From Lutjanus erythropterus (taxonomy: Eukaryota; Chordata; Actinopteri; Lutjaniformes; Lutjanidae), in contig CM034595.1 of NCBI GenBank assembly GCA_020091685.1, positions 10,782,525 to 10,846,524 of the forward strand: a stretch of DNA of 64,000 nucleotides. The letters run 5' to 3'. Shown in pieces: positions 28,741-43,700 of the stretch. The stretch's first letter is position 1; every line of letters begins with the position of its first letter. The notes below the pieces were generated by a model, which saw only the letters and a list, made by a program, of their open reading frames with translations, had not been told where the DNA came from and searched no databases. Both the position numbers and the translations under genes were made by a program.

Positions 28741-31700
28741 GTCAGTGCATGTCTTATAACCCCTGGTGTTACCTCCACCTATGGGTCTGCAATTTACATT
28801 TTCTAAATCCGGTTACCGAGGACCTTTTTTTTAAGAGCTGCTAAAAGTGCTGACTTCTGTTTCCTATTTGAGGGATATCTGACTTTCATCAAATTACAGC
28901 AGCGTCTCTGAATATTTCATATCTGATCAAAGACACACAGAATACGGCATCCACGCAGAGTGACACACGCATGCACCCAGAAAGGCACGAATATGCATAC
29001 ACTTCCATCTAACCAAGCTTAGGTTAGGACTGTGAGAAAGTCCTATATGTGCATTAGGCTCCAGTCGAATGTCTTTGGAGAAGATCAGGTCTTTCCCTAC
29101 TTTTCCTGGGTTTTAATCTGTCATGCTGAAATCTTTCCATTTGTCAGAGGACTAGGTGTGATTTATCCACATCAATACTTTAAAGGTTAATTTGGTTGTT
29201 GGCTCTGAAATTGTGTCAGCGCCCTCAAAAAAACGCAACGAGAAATAAGGGCTCGGAGCAGGTCTTGGTGAGGTGGAGTACAGTAGTTCTGCTTTTTTGT
29301 GAGAGCGAGTTCAAAGAGGCTGTTCAAGGGTATGAGATTCTTCTTCTGATTCTCTTTTATGAAAGATTCACAATCAGAAAGATTTAAAAAGTGAGAGCCC
29401 TTATGAATTGACACCCATTCCTGCTGCGCTCTGTCATATTCAGGGTTTCTTTTATTTAACTTCCTCTTTTCAAACACAAAGACTGACTAATCAACACAGA
29501 TTCCTAGGATAAAACGTGCCATTTGATTAAAACATTATGCAGTCTCCCTCTACAGTAGGGTTAGGGTTAGGGTTAGGTAAAGCATCCAAATATGTTTAGT
29601 GCTTTACCTTAAACACAGTGAGGATGATCTATAAAATGCATTAAATCACATATGGAGAGTTCCTTTTTAAAGAATTAAAGCAAACTATCTTGATATGATG
29701 TCTTCTATTTTCATAGATCTTTATAATTGGGTATAGATAGAGCCCTATGTGAGAAATCTGAGAAAATATTATTACATCATATCTACAATCTCCAGAAGAC
29801 CCCATAAAAGTTTTTAGTTGCCCCTCATTCATGTAAAGGGTATGACACTTTGTTCTTAAGCGACAGATGTATATTCCTCCATCAATTTTTCTCACCACAG
29901 ACGATCAAAAACCTGGGATTTGATGTTATTGATAAGTGACACTGAAGGCGTGAGCGTGTGCTTTGACATTATTGATAAGAGTTAAGGGGGGTGTCCAGTG
30001 GCCTGGTGTGAGGCTGTGTGCAGCGTTGGCTCTGGGGAACGGGGACGCGAGCTCATTTCAACCTTGGCCTCGCTGCCTCTGCTGCTGCCGCCGCTGCTGC
30101 TGCCTGGATGATGAATAAAACATCTCTTTGACCTTTATCAGGAGTGTATTGGACAGTCCACCCCCGTCTCTGTCTTCCCTCTCTGCCTGTCTCTCTCTCA
30201 TTGTCCCTCATGTATGCACACAAACACCCTTGCCTCTTCCTGCATTGTTTTCTGCTCTTTTATACACCACACTGATAGTCCCTGGATGCAGTCATTGACC
30301 ACTTGTAATGACCAAAACAAAAGCAAATACATTTTCAGATTTACATGAGTAGCACTGTATTTATGCATATACAGTACATGGTGCTATAAAACTTGAAATG
30401 TATTTGCATAACTGCAGTTGTGTTATATTTTGGTGCAACAGTCCTGGAGCATTGTACAAATTAGAGCTGACAACTATTTTGATAAATGATTAATTGTTTC
30501 AGTAATTTTTTTTCAAGCAAAAATGTAAAACCTTTTCTGGTTCCAGCTTCTTAAATTTGAGGATTTGTTTCTTTGCCATTTCTAAAAGTAAATAGAGTCT
30601 TTAGGTTTTGGACTGTTGGTTGGACAAAAGAAGCAATTTGAAGTTACATGGGCTCAGCGAAATTTTGATGAGCCTTTTTTGACATTTTATAGACTAGACG
30701 AGGGGTCTCAGACTGCCAGCTCGAGGGCATTTTTCGCCCCCCCAACCTCCCCCGTCCAGTCTGTGACATGATGTCAATAATATAATCTGGCCTGCAATTT
30801 TTTAAAAATTGTTTCATACAAGTTTACCCCTAACCCTTCAACTGAAAACATTTGAAATAAGAACATAATTATATTAAAATGTATTGTATGCAGGGTTCAA
30901 CATTAATTTTTTTTTGCTTTTACTTGCTTGGTCAGGAAAGTGGATCAGAAATCTACTTGCCTGAGGTCAATTTTGACTTTCCCCTGTACAGTTTTTTTTA
31001 TTAGTGGTTATTTAATAACCACAGATAAAATAACAAAAATTAAAATTATGTTGAATCAAAAAGAACTGAAACGCCTATAAAATATCAGAAAATAGTGGAA
31101 AGTATCCATCCCAGTTTTTCAAAGTCCAAGGTGATGCCTTTAAATATCATATTTTGTCCTTCCAAAACCCAAAGATATTCAGTTTAATATGATAATAAAC
31201 AAAGAAAAGTGGGAGATCTCCATATTTGAGAGGCTGAAAACAGCATTTTCTGCGATTTTGCATGAAAAATAATTTTAGCGATTACTCGATAATAATAGTT
31301 TAATAGTTTTTTACCGTTTTCCCAGTCAGACAAGTAAGTTGTCAGATTTACTTGCAGGACATGGCATTATATTTGCCATGGGCAAACAGGCAAACCTTAT
31401 TGTTGAGCCCTGGTGTGTTTGTATTTCTGGAGGATTGCATGTTGCAGTTTGCTGGTATACTATGTCCAGAAAAGAACAGCTTGTTCAACAGTTCTTTATT
31501 GGCAAACACAGTGGCAGAGAGGAGTAGCAAATGACATTTATGATAATTTATGTGACAAAGGCAAGTTTTTCACTGGATACTCTGTGGCATTTGACTATGT
31601 TAGTAATGGAAATAAAAAAGTCAGTTCTTAGAAATATTACACTTCCTTGCAGTACTTGAATGTTGAAGTGGCTCCTTTTTGAAATGACAAAACCATCAGT

Positions 31701-34700
31701 GGCCCCAAGGCCATCTTAGTTTGACAACCTTGGACGATTAATTGATTAATCGTCAAATATGAATTACACAATAATTGAGTTATTTAAACCTCTGGTAGAC
31801 ATTAATGATAGGGTGCTGTGGTGTGATTCTGTAGTCGTCCATTGTCAAAGATGAGCAGTTGAGTGTGTTTGTGTGTTATAATAAGGTGTCCAACCCAGCA
31901 CCACCATATCCTGAGAAGAACCTCAGACAACCCCCACTTCCACAATCCCCTCAGGTCCAATCTGCTGACTGGCTCCTTTTACCTGTCTGTCACCGGAGGC
32001 TGATGCTAAATGTCACTGACACTAAATCGCCTTTGTTAAGTCAAACCTATCGCAAATACCCTAATATCAAGAAGAAGCTGGCGCTTCACAATTTGCTGTG
32101 ATACATTTTTTTTCTTTCTTTCTTTTTTTTTTTTTTTTTTGAAAACATTGAAGTGGAATGAAAAGTCTGACAAGCCCAACGCCAGCTTGGGAGGATTGTG
32201 ATGTCTGCTGGCATTCCAGCGGTAATGCCGCATGAGTGGAACGGGAATCAAATGTCTCCACGCTGGCACTCAACATATTGTTGGTCTCTTTGATTTAGTG
32301 TACAGCATCCAAGAAAATGTCATCGCGTCTCTCCATTGTGCAGACTTGACATATCCATTTTGCAACTGTAAAATACAAAGAAAAACAAAGCAAAATACCC
32401 CAGATGATGTCTTTATGCCACACGGACAGATTCGCTGTGATGCTCTGCAGCAGGTTTTTTTTTTTTTTTTTTTTGCAGGTGGGAACAGCCGCCGCACTGA
32501 AGCCTTCCCTGTCAGTCATTATGATATTTAAATGTGTCAAAGTGAAGTTTATCCATCCACATGCGTCTTTTGCTTGTTTTTCACTTCACTCAATTATAAA
32601 TGTTTAACGATAGCTTATAGTTTGTCAATGGAGAGTAAATCAACTCATTCCCAATAAGATTTGAATAAAAAAAAAACAGGCAACAAATGCAGTGCACCCA
32701 GGGAACTCATGCTTGTAATTGTTATGGCTGTGTGTCAGTGCTGACGTGGATTCAAAGATCGCTGCCATACAATGGTGAGTCTCATCTCCAACCAGGGCTT
32801 GTGGTGGTGTAATGCAATCATTACAAACCAGAGAGAAAGAGATGCTCTGACTAGGCAGGTAATGGCAGCCATTACAGGTGCAGGGCTTCACGCACAATGA
32901 CAAAGAAGAAAGCACAAGATCGCGATCTAAAAGAGATGATTTTCTGTTTCACTTTATGCCAGCACAGAACAACAGCACAGCGACTTGATATTACACGCTG
33001 ATAAAAATAAAAAAGAAAGTCTCAGCTTGCAGGCTTATTTACATTACAGCCGACCTAGTTTAAAGTTACATCACATGATACTGCATTGTTTACAGGTATT
33101 ATTTCTTGCTTACTTATGAGTTTGCAAATCCGATTAGAGCCAGATTAGGTCTATGTGTTGCATTGTTTTTATTTTAGCTGAGATCACTGCTTCAAGAATT
33201 AAGTGTGTGTGTGTGCGCAGGGTTTTTGTCTTGAACTCTGACACCAGGAAGTCCCTGGTCTCCAACCAATGGTGAAAGGCCTCCCAGATTCCCTTCCTTC
33301 TCTCCAGTGAGGCGGAATACTGCTGGCAGATTACCATATCATTTCCATATCATTAGCATAACATTACCGCGGCACAGCTTGGCTCGCTGTCTGCGGACGT
33401 GCTATCAGCTCATCGAGAGATTCAATCCCCAATCCGCTCCGTGCCTCCTTCCCCTCCACCTCCCCTCTCCCCTCCCCTCTCCTCCCACTGTACACGCGAG
33501 GTGTGTTTTCCATCCGAGTAAAGCAGATGTAATTGAGGTAGAGCACTGGATTTACTGGCTAAATGAAATCACACAAACGCTTCACGATCAGCCGGGGCCG
33601 CTGTCGTACACATTCAGGGAGCTCCTTCTCTGAAACCTCATAGCGCTGCACCCAATTCAGAATTTCTAATATCCTCTCAGAAATAGCCTCAGTCAGATGC
33701 TAAGCTATGTCAAGCCTTACTCTGGCTGGATTACTCCAGGCTGTTATGTTATGACCAGGTGTGTGTGTATGTGTGTGTGTGTGTGTATGTGTGTGAAGGA
33801 AAAAGGCCAATGTGCCACCATCCTCTCCCTTTCCTGTACTGTAGGGCACCCAGGGGCGCCAAAAGGGACACCAATCCTCTAATGGTTGGAAGAGAGGGCC
33901 CATTCCATTAGTCAGGGGGCCCAGAGTTCACCGCCGCTCCTCGGCGCGAGGAGGGCGGAGAGAGTGAAATGGAGGCAGGTGTTGGCCGGGGGCAACACGG
34001 AGGGCAACGCTGCACCAGCTGCATGGTGGGAAATGCAGCGTTTTTTGTTTTTTTCTTTTTTTTTCCCCATCTCCACTCCTTCTCTTGCCTATTTTCTATT
34101 TTCTCATGCAAGCACACACACACACACACCTTGCATGTATCGCATGCCACGCACACACACGCACACACGCAGGCTGACTTCCTCTCATCTCCTTTTGTCC
34201 CCAATTTTAATTCATTCCAGTAAAGCTTTTCTCCATTTTCCTTATCTCTTTCTTTCTCACACACTCATTCACTCACTCATTCACTCACGCCTATCTCCAT
34301 CTCTTTCATTTTCGCTCTCTCTCTTTGCTTACCGCCTCCCCCCACCGTCCTCTGCTCCTCCCCTCCCCTCCTCTCCCATCCGCGCTCATGCCTCCCTCTC
34401 ATTTGTAAATGGAGAGACCGAGGAATACGTTGGAGAAGATGTGGTTTCCCCTCCCAGGTGGGAAACTCTGGCGGGAGATGAAGGTGGAGAAGAAGAAGAG
34501 GAAGAAGAAAAAGGGGTGAGAAGGAGGAGGAGGAGAGCAGAAATTATGCTACCACTCCCTTGCTTCTTCTTCTTCTTCTTCTCTCCCTCTCTCTGGGCTG
34601 AGATGATGTATGGCTGCAAAGGCCACATGTTGGCCGTGTGATGGATTAAAGCACTTTGTAGGAAAATTACTGAGAGCGCCTCAGCACACACAAGTCTAGC

Positions 34701-37700
34701 CCTTAATAAAACTCTCTTCAATATTGAAATGGAGAGAGGGAGAGGAGGGAAAGAGCGAGAGATAAAGAAGATAAAGGAAGATGGTGGATGAGAGCAGGGA
34801 GCAGTGGTAGCAGCACACAAACACGCTCATACACAGATGATATGGAATATGGAGAAATATAGTAAAACTACATGTTGTATAGCTTTACGACATGTTTTTG
34901 TTTGGAATGGCTTCATAAAAAGAGCTTCAGAGAGGAATAAGCGAAAGTAAACCAGATTTTATGAAGTGGTTGTTTATTATAATAAGCTTTGTGGCCGAAC
35001 TTTTGTGACACTTTTGTCAGTAACTGCTGCTAATGATCTTCTGCTCCACTCCCAGTGATTTCCATTTCTTACCCACAGTTAGAAGCTGAGAAAGTTTTGA
35101 AGAAAACACAGAATCCAGTCCGAACCCGTGTGAAGTGACAGCGGGCTTCAGTGCATGTCAGCTTTAATTTTGAACCAGTTATGTGCGAGGAGAATTATTT
35201 TTCACAGTTGAATTAATTGCGAGCTTTTATGATTTTTGCCGTGGAGAGCGGATTTTATTTTGGTTGCTGGTTGGTAACTGAGTGGGACTCATGACGGACA
35301 GAAATAAGTGTAGCAGGCCTGTAGCAACATGGACTTGGAATGTAATAACTTAGTACGTGGGTGTAGAGTTCAGTGAGCCTGTTTATATAAGACTCAGCTA
35401 ATTCCCACATAATGTAATGACATCACAGTGACACATTCACAGTACAGAGCTTTTTAAGTGCCTGAATACATCGTCACTGCTGGACACAAACCTTCTATCT
35501 CCATAATTTTATTTATTTATTTTTTTTTCATAAATCAGTGCTATCTTTATGTCTGTCAACCTTTATATGTGTCTGTGGGTTTTAATATTTAACCATCCAC
35601 AAGTATTAAAAAGAGCTACCAACTTTGACTAAGCAGCATTCAATTAGTTTAAAAACAAAGGGTCTTTTTCATTTCCTGAAAAGTAACACATTTGGACATA
35701 CAAGGATTCTGGCCAACAGCATCAGTATCATCTAATAATACACATCACCTAAGTTGAGTTGTTAACTTCACATTTCATATCACAATATTCTTTTTGTCTC
35801 TACAGCTGCAATGATTAGATTTATCGATTAGTTGAACATTTATTCAATATCAATCAGTTAATTACTTTTCTCAAGCTAAAAAATGGCAAACATTCATTTG
35901 TTCCAGGATTTGCTGTTTTTCTTTGTCATATGTGATAAGAAATTGATTGGACCTGTGAAAAAATAAACAGTTTGAAGACCTACCTTTGAGATCTAAACAC
36001 TTCACAGACTAAACAATGAATCAGGTAATCAAGAAAATAATCAGCACGGTAATCAATTTAGAAAATAATTATTAATTATGATATAATAAGTAATAATTGC
36101 AGTGATAGTTGTGTCATCAGTTAGGCATATGTCACACAATAATCATGGGGTCAGGTAGTGTGTTCCTCAGGTCACTCATGCAGTCAGAGTCTAAATGTGT
36201 CGTATTGATGTTTGTGCCATATTGGTATTTGTACATATAAACATTTCATTACATATTAGTACACACACAGTATAGTATAATCTAAAGTTTCAGTGCCTTT
36301 ACCCAAAAGTGTTCCTAAATTGAAAAGGGAACACTGACCACATTTTACTTTTTTCATTATGTTTTGTCATGAATGGATTTAAAGGAAGTCCAGTGTATTA
36401 CAACTTGGTATTATTATCATCATTTTCCCTATTTTTCAATTCAATATACAGGTTTTACATATTTCTTTTTTCTAGCATGCTTGGAAAGTTTTTTCTCCAT
36501 TTTCTATCTTTTCTTGCGTATCTGATTAGAATTTGGTGGTCGAAGTCAATTTTCACACAAATGTCTAACGGGATGAAATGATGAGGTGATGACATTTTTT
36601 ATTTAAAAGGTCAAAGGTCAACTCCACTGTGACATCATAATGTTCAGCTCTCTATCAGTCCTCTATACTCATCTGTAAAAATGTGTGATGTTTGATAAAA
36701 AAAAAAAAAAAATTAAAAAATCTGTCTCTAAGTAAAGACAGCGTGTTTCTTACTGGAAATTATTCACTGGAATCACACATGTTAATATAGTGATGACTTC
36801 CATTTTGCCAAAAAAACCCCCACACTTAATATCTTTTGTTCGGCTCCTTCAAAGTCTTCACTACATATTTTATGTGAGTCTGCACAGACATGGATGCAAA
36901 CTACAACTTGATTGGTTGGCGGAGAAGGCATACAACCACGAGGCGGTAATTCTAGGCTGGAAATCATGTCTCAGCGTTCATCATTTCTTAATTTGTTTGT
37001 ATAGCTGGCAGAATGTAATACCAACATGGAGGTTTGTTTGTTTAAAACCTGTACGATCATCTGACTGCTCCTGTTTTTGCCTCGTTCAGTTTCATTTTAG
37101 TGATTTTTGCCACGTTCCCTAATTAACGTTTAACTTGGTGAGTACATCAGTTTTATTACTTGTAGAAATAAAAGCCAAAACTGTAAAAAAAAATAGATCC
37201 AAGATATAATAAACTGTAATCCTTATGTCAAATGTACACTAAATAACTCAATTCAAAATGAATAATTTCTCTTTAAAAACCCATCAATCCCTGTATTTGT
37301 CACTTTAAGATGGACTGTAGAACCCTTCACCCCCCCCTTCCCATCTCCTGCATTTCCTGCCAATACTGTAACCAACAAGGCTTAACTGCTCACCCCATTT
37401 AGCCCCTAGCATCCCCCTCCATCACCCAGCCCTCCTCCTATCTCTCCTTTCTGCTTCTCCATATTTGAGGCTGTGGAGGCCACAGCCCCTGTAGGGCTGT
37501 TAGTATACACACCAGCTGCTGTTTTCTCCATAGGGTGGGCTGCCTCACGTGGCTCTCACACACTGCTTCAATGACTCTTGATGTCTGTGTTTGTTTTTGT
37601 TTATCCTTCATGCCTTTCCCTTCCATCCCTCCCTCCATCGCTGTTGCTCTCTCCTCTTTTCTGTTTGTCTGTTGGAGGCCGTCAGCAGCAGCGGGGCATG

Positions 37701-40700
37701 GATCCTGCGGATGCTTCCGTCCGACTGCTGAACTGCTATCAGATGCAGTAGTACAAATCAGCCTGTTTGTTTATGAAAGCTGCCATGGAGATACTGTTAG
37801 AATTTTTTCAGCTGAGGTTGGTGATCGTTTGGTTGGGCATAGTTTCATGTAGTTACAGTAGCCTAAGAACAAATTTGTATTTGGTATATTGATATAATTA
37901 CAGTAAACCACTTGGTCTGAAGTGTTGTAGTGTTAGTCCTTGTGTTTTTCAGAGTTTACACATTTCCCTTAAACCCTGCTGCTTCCTCACACAAAATAGC
38001 AACAGCTGAAAGACAAATATGTCCCAAACATAACAGACTCAGCCTGTACATGATAATATTCAATTTGGGAAAATTACTTACAAGCAAGGGGTGCACAATA
38101 TTAGATTTTTGCAGATACTGATATCTGCACACACTGTTTTATTTTTTCCATCTAATTGCAGAGAACATCAAGTCTATCTTTTAGTGGAATTAACATATTA
38201 CACTTTTGTCATGATGGCCCACTGACAGATGCAGACATAAAGTATAATGCTTTTCAAAATATATACAGTCACTGGGAAAAATAAGTAAACTACTGCTGAT
38301 GTTTTTTTTTTCCCCACGAGTTTCTCTTCTCTTTGTCGTTCACAGATTCGTCATAACGATCAGGATGATGCCTCTTAAGATGAGCAATGCAATTTGTAGT
38401 GCTGAAGGAATGCAATCATTGCAAATGGCAACTTTGCTATCTGTTTCTGTCTTTCTGGCCTGTCATATCAGCAGATATGTTAATTAGGCTGATATGATAT
38501 TTCATTTCAAAGGCTATACTGACTGATACTGATGCTGTACCGATATTATTGTGCATCCATATCATCGTCATTATTTTTTAATTTTTTGCCACTTGCGGGC
38601 AGAAAAACAACCATTAAATGCAACAATGACTTGTTGCCACCTAATAAAGTTATTATAATGAACATGCTTGCAGACATTTAGCAGGCAGGGAGCAGCATAA
38701 GCATTTATTTGGAGTCGCGTTTTGGCCACTGGACGAATGTAAGTCCAATGTTCACTCTTCTTTTAGCTTTGATTTGGTCTCTACAACCTGTAGAGGCAAA
38801 GAGCCACCTGCTGTTACTGGAAACAATGTTGATGTGAACACTGTGACTGAAACAAAGACGTAAAACTGTGGACTGTAAAACCAAAACGTGCTGAAAGATG
38901 CTAAAATGCCTTGTTGAACAAGGGCAAACTGCACGGTTGGGTGATAATTCTGCGTGCGTTTATCACCTCCAGCAAGTCCCATCACACTGAGTTTGATTTA
39001 TTGTCAACATAAAAATGTTGGTGGATCCAGCACAAGTTAATTTTTTTGCTCTCACAGAAAAGTATTAAGACATGTGAGCACAGGTAAACTAGATAACTGT
39101 CTCCCTTCTTCAGATTTTCCTCTTAGCAGCTGGTCCCTTTTTGCTGCACATCTACTTCTCCTACTTGTTTGTATCATACACAAACTCTTGGCGCTATCAA
39201 TTATTAGGTTTCCATCTTTGCCTTTTGTTTTGTTATCTCACTGTTACCTAGAAAATTCTCTTTCTGCAAGTTCTGGACTTTTCGTATGCTTTATTTTCCT
39301 GTTCCAGATGGAGTGTAGATGCCTTGAGAGCAGAGAGCAGTTTGGAGTCCTCCATCTGCTTGTGTAATTCTGCAAATTAAGACATGTAGATTGAATGGCA
39401 AAAGCCATTCACTCACAGTTTTATACTATTGTTCTGTCATTATGTGATGTTTAATTTTTAAGTTTTTAACCTGAACAAACCATTAACTTCGAGCACAAAT
39501 GGTTAGCTTTAGCTTGTGTTAGCTAGCCATTTGGCAGTATAACCAGTATTAATCTCAGTTTTAATATTTGTCAGAAACTATTGGTTACTTCTCACATGCA
39601 GGGTTTACTTTCCTTTTTCTTTCATATTGTAAATTGGAAGTTCAGTAAGTAGTTAAGAAAAAAATGAATCAATAAAGTGATAATATTTCTGGTCTCAAGA
39701 GGTAAACATTTAATAGTTGTTTTTTTTTGTAATTAACTGTTTGTGTCAGCTCAGTGCACATAGTAAACACAGCTTTTAAAGCAGAGGTGGGCTGTTTTGC
39801 CTTTAGCAAAGATGATTTAAAAAAGGTAGAACAATTCTCATGGATGATCGTGACGCGTCATAACAAGTCACATTTTTAAGCTGATTTAGCAAACAAAAAG
39901 AAAAGACCTTAGCAGACAAGAAAAGGACACAAACACATTAAAAATAAACAAAATCTAAAAAACCCAGGCATTAGGGAACAAAAGATAGAACAAGTAGATC
40001 ACAATACCTGCAGCTCTTGTTGAGCTTGTGCCTTAAATCTGCTTTTCCTTTCAAGTGAGTTGTTTTGAATCTTGATACTTGGGCCTTTCAATCATACGCC
40101 GTGCAGTATGATAATCAGATTTGACACTTGAAGAGGGAGCAGAGGCATTTCTTATCCATAGGAATCAATAACAAACAAGTGAAGAATCAAAAGCAAAACA
40201 CAGGCATGAAGTAAAATGTTGAATAACAAACTAAATCTGCAGAAATCACTGATACACTGGCAGAATATGGCAAAAATACCACTTGATATAATAGGCAAGT
40301 ATAGCTTCGGTCTGCAACTAAAGATTATTTTCATCATTGCTTTATCTCTGTTATTTTCTCTATTAATTGATTAATTGTTTGGTCTATAAAATGTCAAAAA
40401 ATGGCGAGAAATGTTGATCAGTGTGTCTCAAAGCCCAAAATGTCATCTTCAGCCCAAAAGTTTACTCTGATAGAGGAGTAAAGAAACCAGGAAATATTCA
40501 CATTTAAGAAGCTGGAAATTACTCAGACCAATTAATTGATTATCAAAAGACTTGGTGACTAATTTAATACTTGATTAATAATCGATTAATTGTTGCAGCT
40601 CCATATAGTTGTACTTCAAAATTAGTGCTTTAGCAACCATTTTTATCAGCAGGCACTTGTGATGAACCCTTACACTTAAAGATCAGACACTTAACTCAGT

Positions 40701-43700
40701 AATTTTTCAATCCAGTTTCACAACATAATTTTTTTTTTTTTTCAAATCAAGACTTATGATTGTTGAAGTCTTTTCAGTATGCTTCAGTGGAAAATAAAAC
40801 TCCCGACGAGTTTAATTAGAGCTTTTAGTGTCCTTTACTTTGTCAAGTGTCTCAGCTGGAAGAGAAACCAGCAGAGTTGTTCTGAGCCTGTAAGTGCAGA
40901 GCAGTTCAAGGTTCACTGTTTTTACAGAGATATTAACAAAGATAAATATGGTCTTCATGTATTCTTTATCTTGAGTTATAATACTGTATTTCTTGGTCTA
41001 TACTGTTCAGGTGTCTTAGAAGATCATGTTGCGTTCCGTCAACCTTCAGACCAAAAGGTATTTAGCGTCAGTGTTCAGTGTACCATAATGCATTTCATAC
41101 TGTAACTGAACTTGTTCCTGAGGCTGTACATTAGGTAGATGCTTAAACAAAATAAAACGCCTCTGTGGTATAATTAAAATTCAGTTCTTTAATTGATTAA
41201 TCTATTCTTCTTCTTTGGAATCGCTCTGACTTCCAACTCACATAATTGCAAGTGATTGTTGGTTGAGCTCCAGAATTCTCAAGTCCAATATTTTCCCTTA
41301 TGGGAGCTTATCAGCAGTGGTAGCTCGGTCTGATCCAAGGCATAGTTGTAGATTTATTTTTTTTGTTTCCTTCTCAGAATAAACTGTGATATGGCATATT
41401 GAATGATTCTGCCTTTCAACTGTGTTTTTTTTTTTTTCAATTAATACTGTTGGGACCACAGAGACTCTGTCTCCCTCGCACACACACTGTTCTTAGTTTG
41501 GTGCTTTAAGTTGATTGTAGGGCTGCAACTAACAGTTATTTTCATTATCGATTAATCTGTTGATTATTTTTTGATTAATTCATTAGGCCTAGTTGTTTGG
41601 TCCATAAAATGTCAGAAAATGGTGAAAAATGTTGAGCACTGTTTCGCAGAGCCTAAATGTCCTCAAGTGTCTTGTTTTGTCCACAACCTGAAGATATTAA
41701 GTTTACTGACACAGAGGTCTAAAGAAACCAGAAAATATTCACACGTGAGAAGCTGAAATGAGAGAATTTTGACATTTTTTTGGACTCAAAACAATTAATC
41801 GATTATCAAAATAGTTGGTGATATATTTAATAGTCGATTAATAATCGATTAATGGTTGCAGCTCTAGCTGTACGTGTGTTGTACTTTGATTATTGTGTAA
41901 TTAAACACCTTTGAACGTACCTGCTGGCCTAATTAATGTCATACAAGAGTGAATGCTGCCAGCCTCTAACTAGCTATTGATCCGGTAATTTGGGTGTAGT
42001 TATTTATTAATTATTAATCAGAGTAGCAGATTGATAGTTTAATATATATTGAGACTGAGACTTTATTAATTAGCCATCTTTTGTCTTCTGTTGAAGAGTG
42101 GTGCCCCAAGGTGGAATTAAAGCAAATTAAATCCTATTATTCAATTAAAATATTGATTATTTACAAACATATTTAGTTAGGTACTCCAACATATTTGCTG
42201 GCCTAATTCCCAATAATACACAGAAAGTTGTAGCGTATGAAGTAACTTTTCTAAACTTAAATAGAGAGTAAATAGTAATTATTGGTTAGCAGTTAGCATT
42301 GCTGCTGAATGTCCCGTGTTTGAATGTGCTGCTGCTGCTGGAGTCTTTGTGTGTGTGGGTTTCCGCCTACAGTCCTAAGACATGCAGGTCAGGTTATTTG
42401 GAGACTCTAATTGCACACATGGTACATCTGACTAGTGCATTATGTTAATGAAATTAGTACACTGTCTGTCTGCAGTATTTTTTGGATCACAAATGCAGGG
42501 GGCCGACAGGGTTATTTGTGCTGAAAAGGCATGCTTGTCGGTGGTTTTGCAGGGTGTGTTTGCCGTGTGCCAGGAGGACAGGAGATAATATGAGGTGAGG
42601 GTTGGTGTTTTATGCAGCTCCTGTTAAGGTTTATCTTACACAAGAGCCTGAATACACATGTGCAAGTGTGCTTGATGTGAAGGACAAGAAAAATGCTGCA
42701 CATCGTAGCCTGGATTTTTTCTTGTAGTAATAGTGGTTTTAGCAGAGGTTTTCTTTCAGTGGCAGGGCTATTGTTTTCTTTTTCTCCATTTATTAGTGCT
42801 GTAGATTGGAGAAATTAATTCAAAGCTACTATTGCTTATGTGAGAGTTTGATTTGATGATCCATTAAGTTTTAAAAATTAATCCCCAAAGTTTTCTTCAT
42901 TGTTTTAATGTAACAGTGGGGGGGTTGTATGAGGCACTCATCCACAGTTAGTGTATTACTTACAGTAGATGATGGAGAAGCAGAGAGGGGCACCAGCAAT
43001 GGAATCCAAGCAATGTACTGCTGTAGACAGAGTCTGCAACAAAAGGTATTCTAGCCACTTAAAAAAGGTCCACCTAAAATCAGTCAATATCAGTTTCAGT
43101 GTATGCAATTTTTAGAATATTTTCACAGCTTTTCTTTGACATCAGACTGCCTTTTATGATGGGAAGCTGCTGTTCTATGAGCCAAATATCACTGTCTCCA
43201 AACCAACCAAACTCCATGGGCAAAATCAGTATTTTTAACTTACCCATCACGAGAGCTGCTGGTCTGCCACTGCTTCGTCCTGCTTGCATTGTTGTGTCTG
43301 ACTTCTGTCTTTTAGGAGGATAATTCATTTACCTAAAAATCACACAATAACACGAGAAAATGAACAGATCAAGGCAGATGAATACCAGCACCTCCCGTGT
43401 TCAGAGAGGTAAAATTACTGATTTCAAACAATATTATTACTGATTTCAGCAATATTTGACTTACAGAACGGCTGAAAAAAAGGCTATGCTTTTCCAAATT
43501 TGGGGTATGCCATCTACTGTAGGTGATACACAGACTGTCAATGGGTAGCTCATACAACCCCACATCAGATAATCCAAACTATCCCTTTAATATACAAAAA
43601 TAACTATAAATATATACAGCAGTATTCTTCGTCAAGATAATCAAATGATATCTTGAACATGAATATAAGATAAGAGATGGTATATGAACACCTGTGAAAC

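Noticed and set aside
33886..34641. 251-codon plus-strand ORF, the longest in the window
   Set aside because: Composed of His-Thr, Phe/Ser and Glu/Arg low-complexity from CA, TTC and GAA repeats; no splice support and no recognisable domain.
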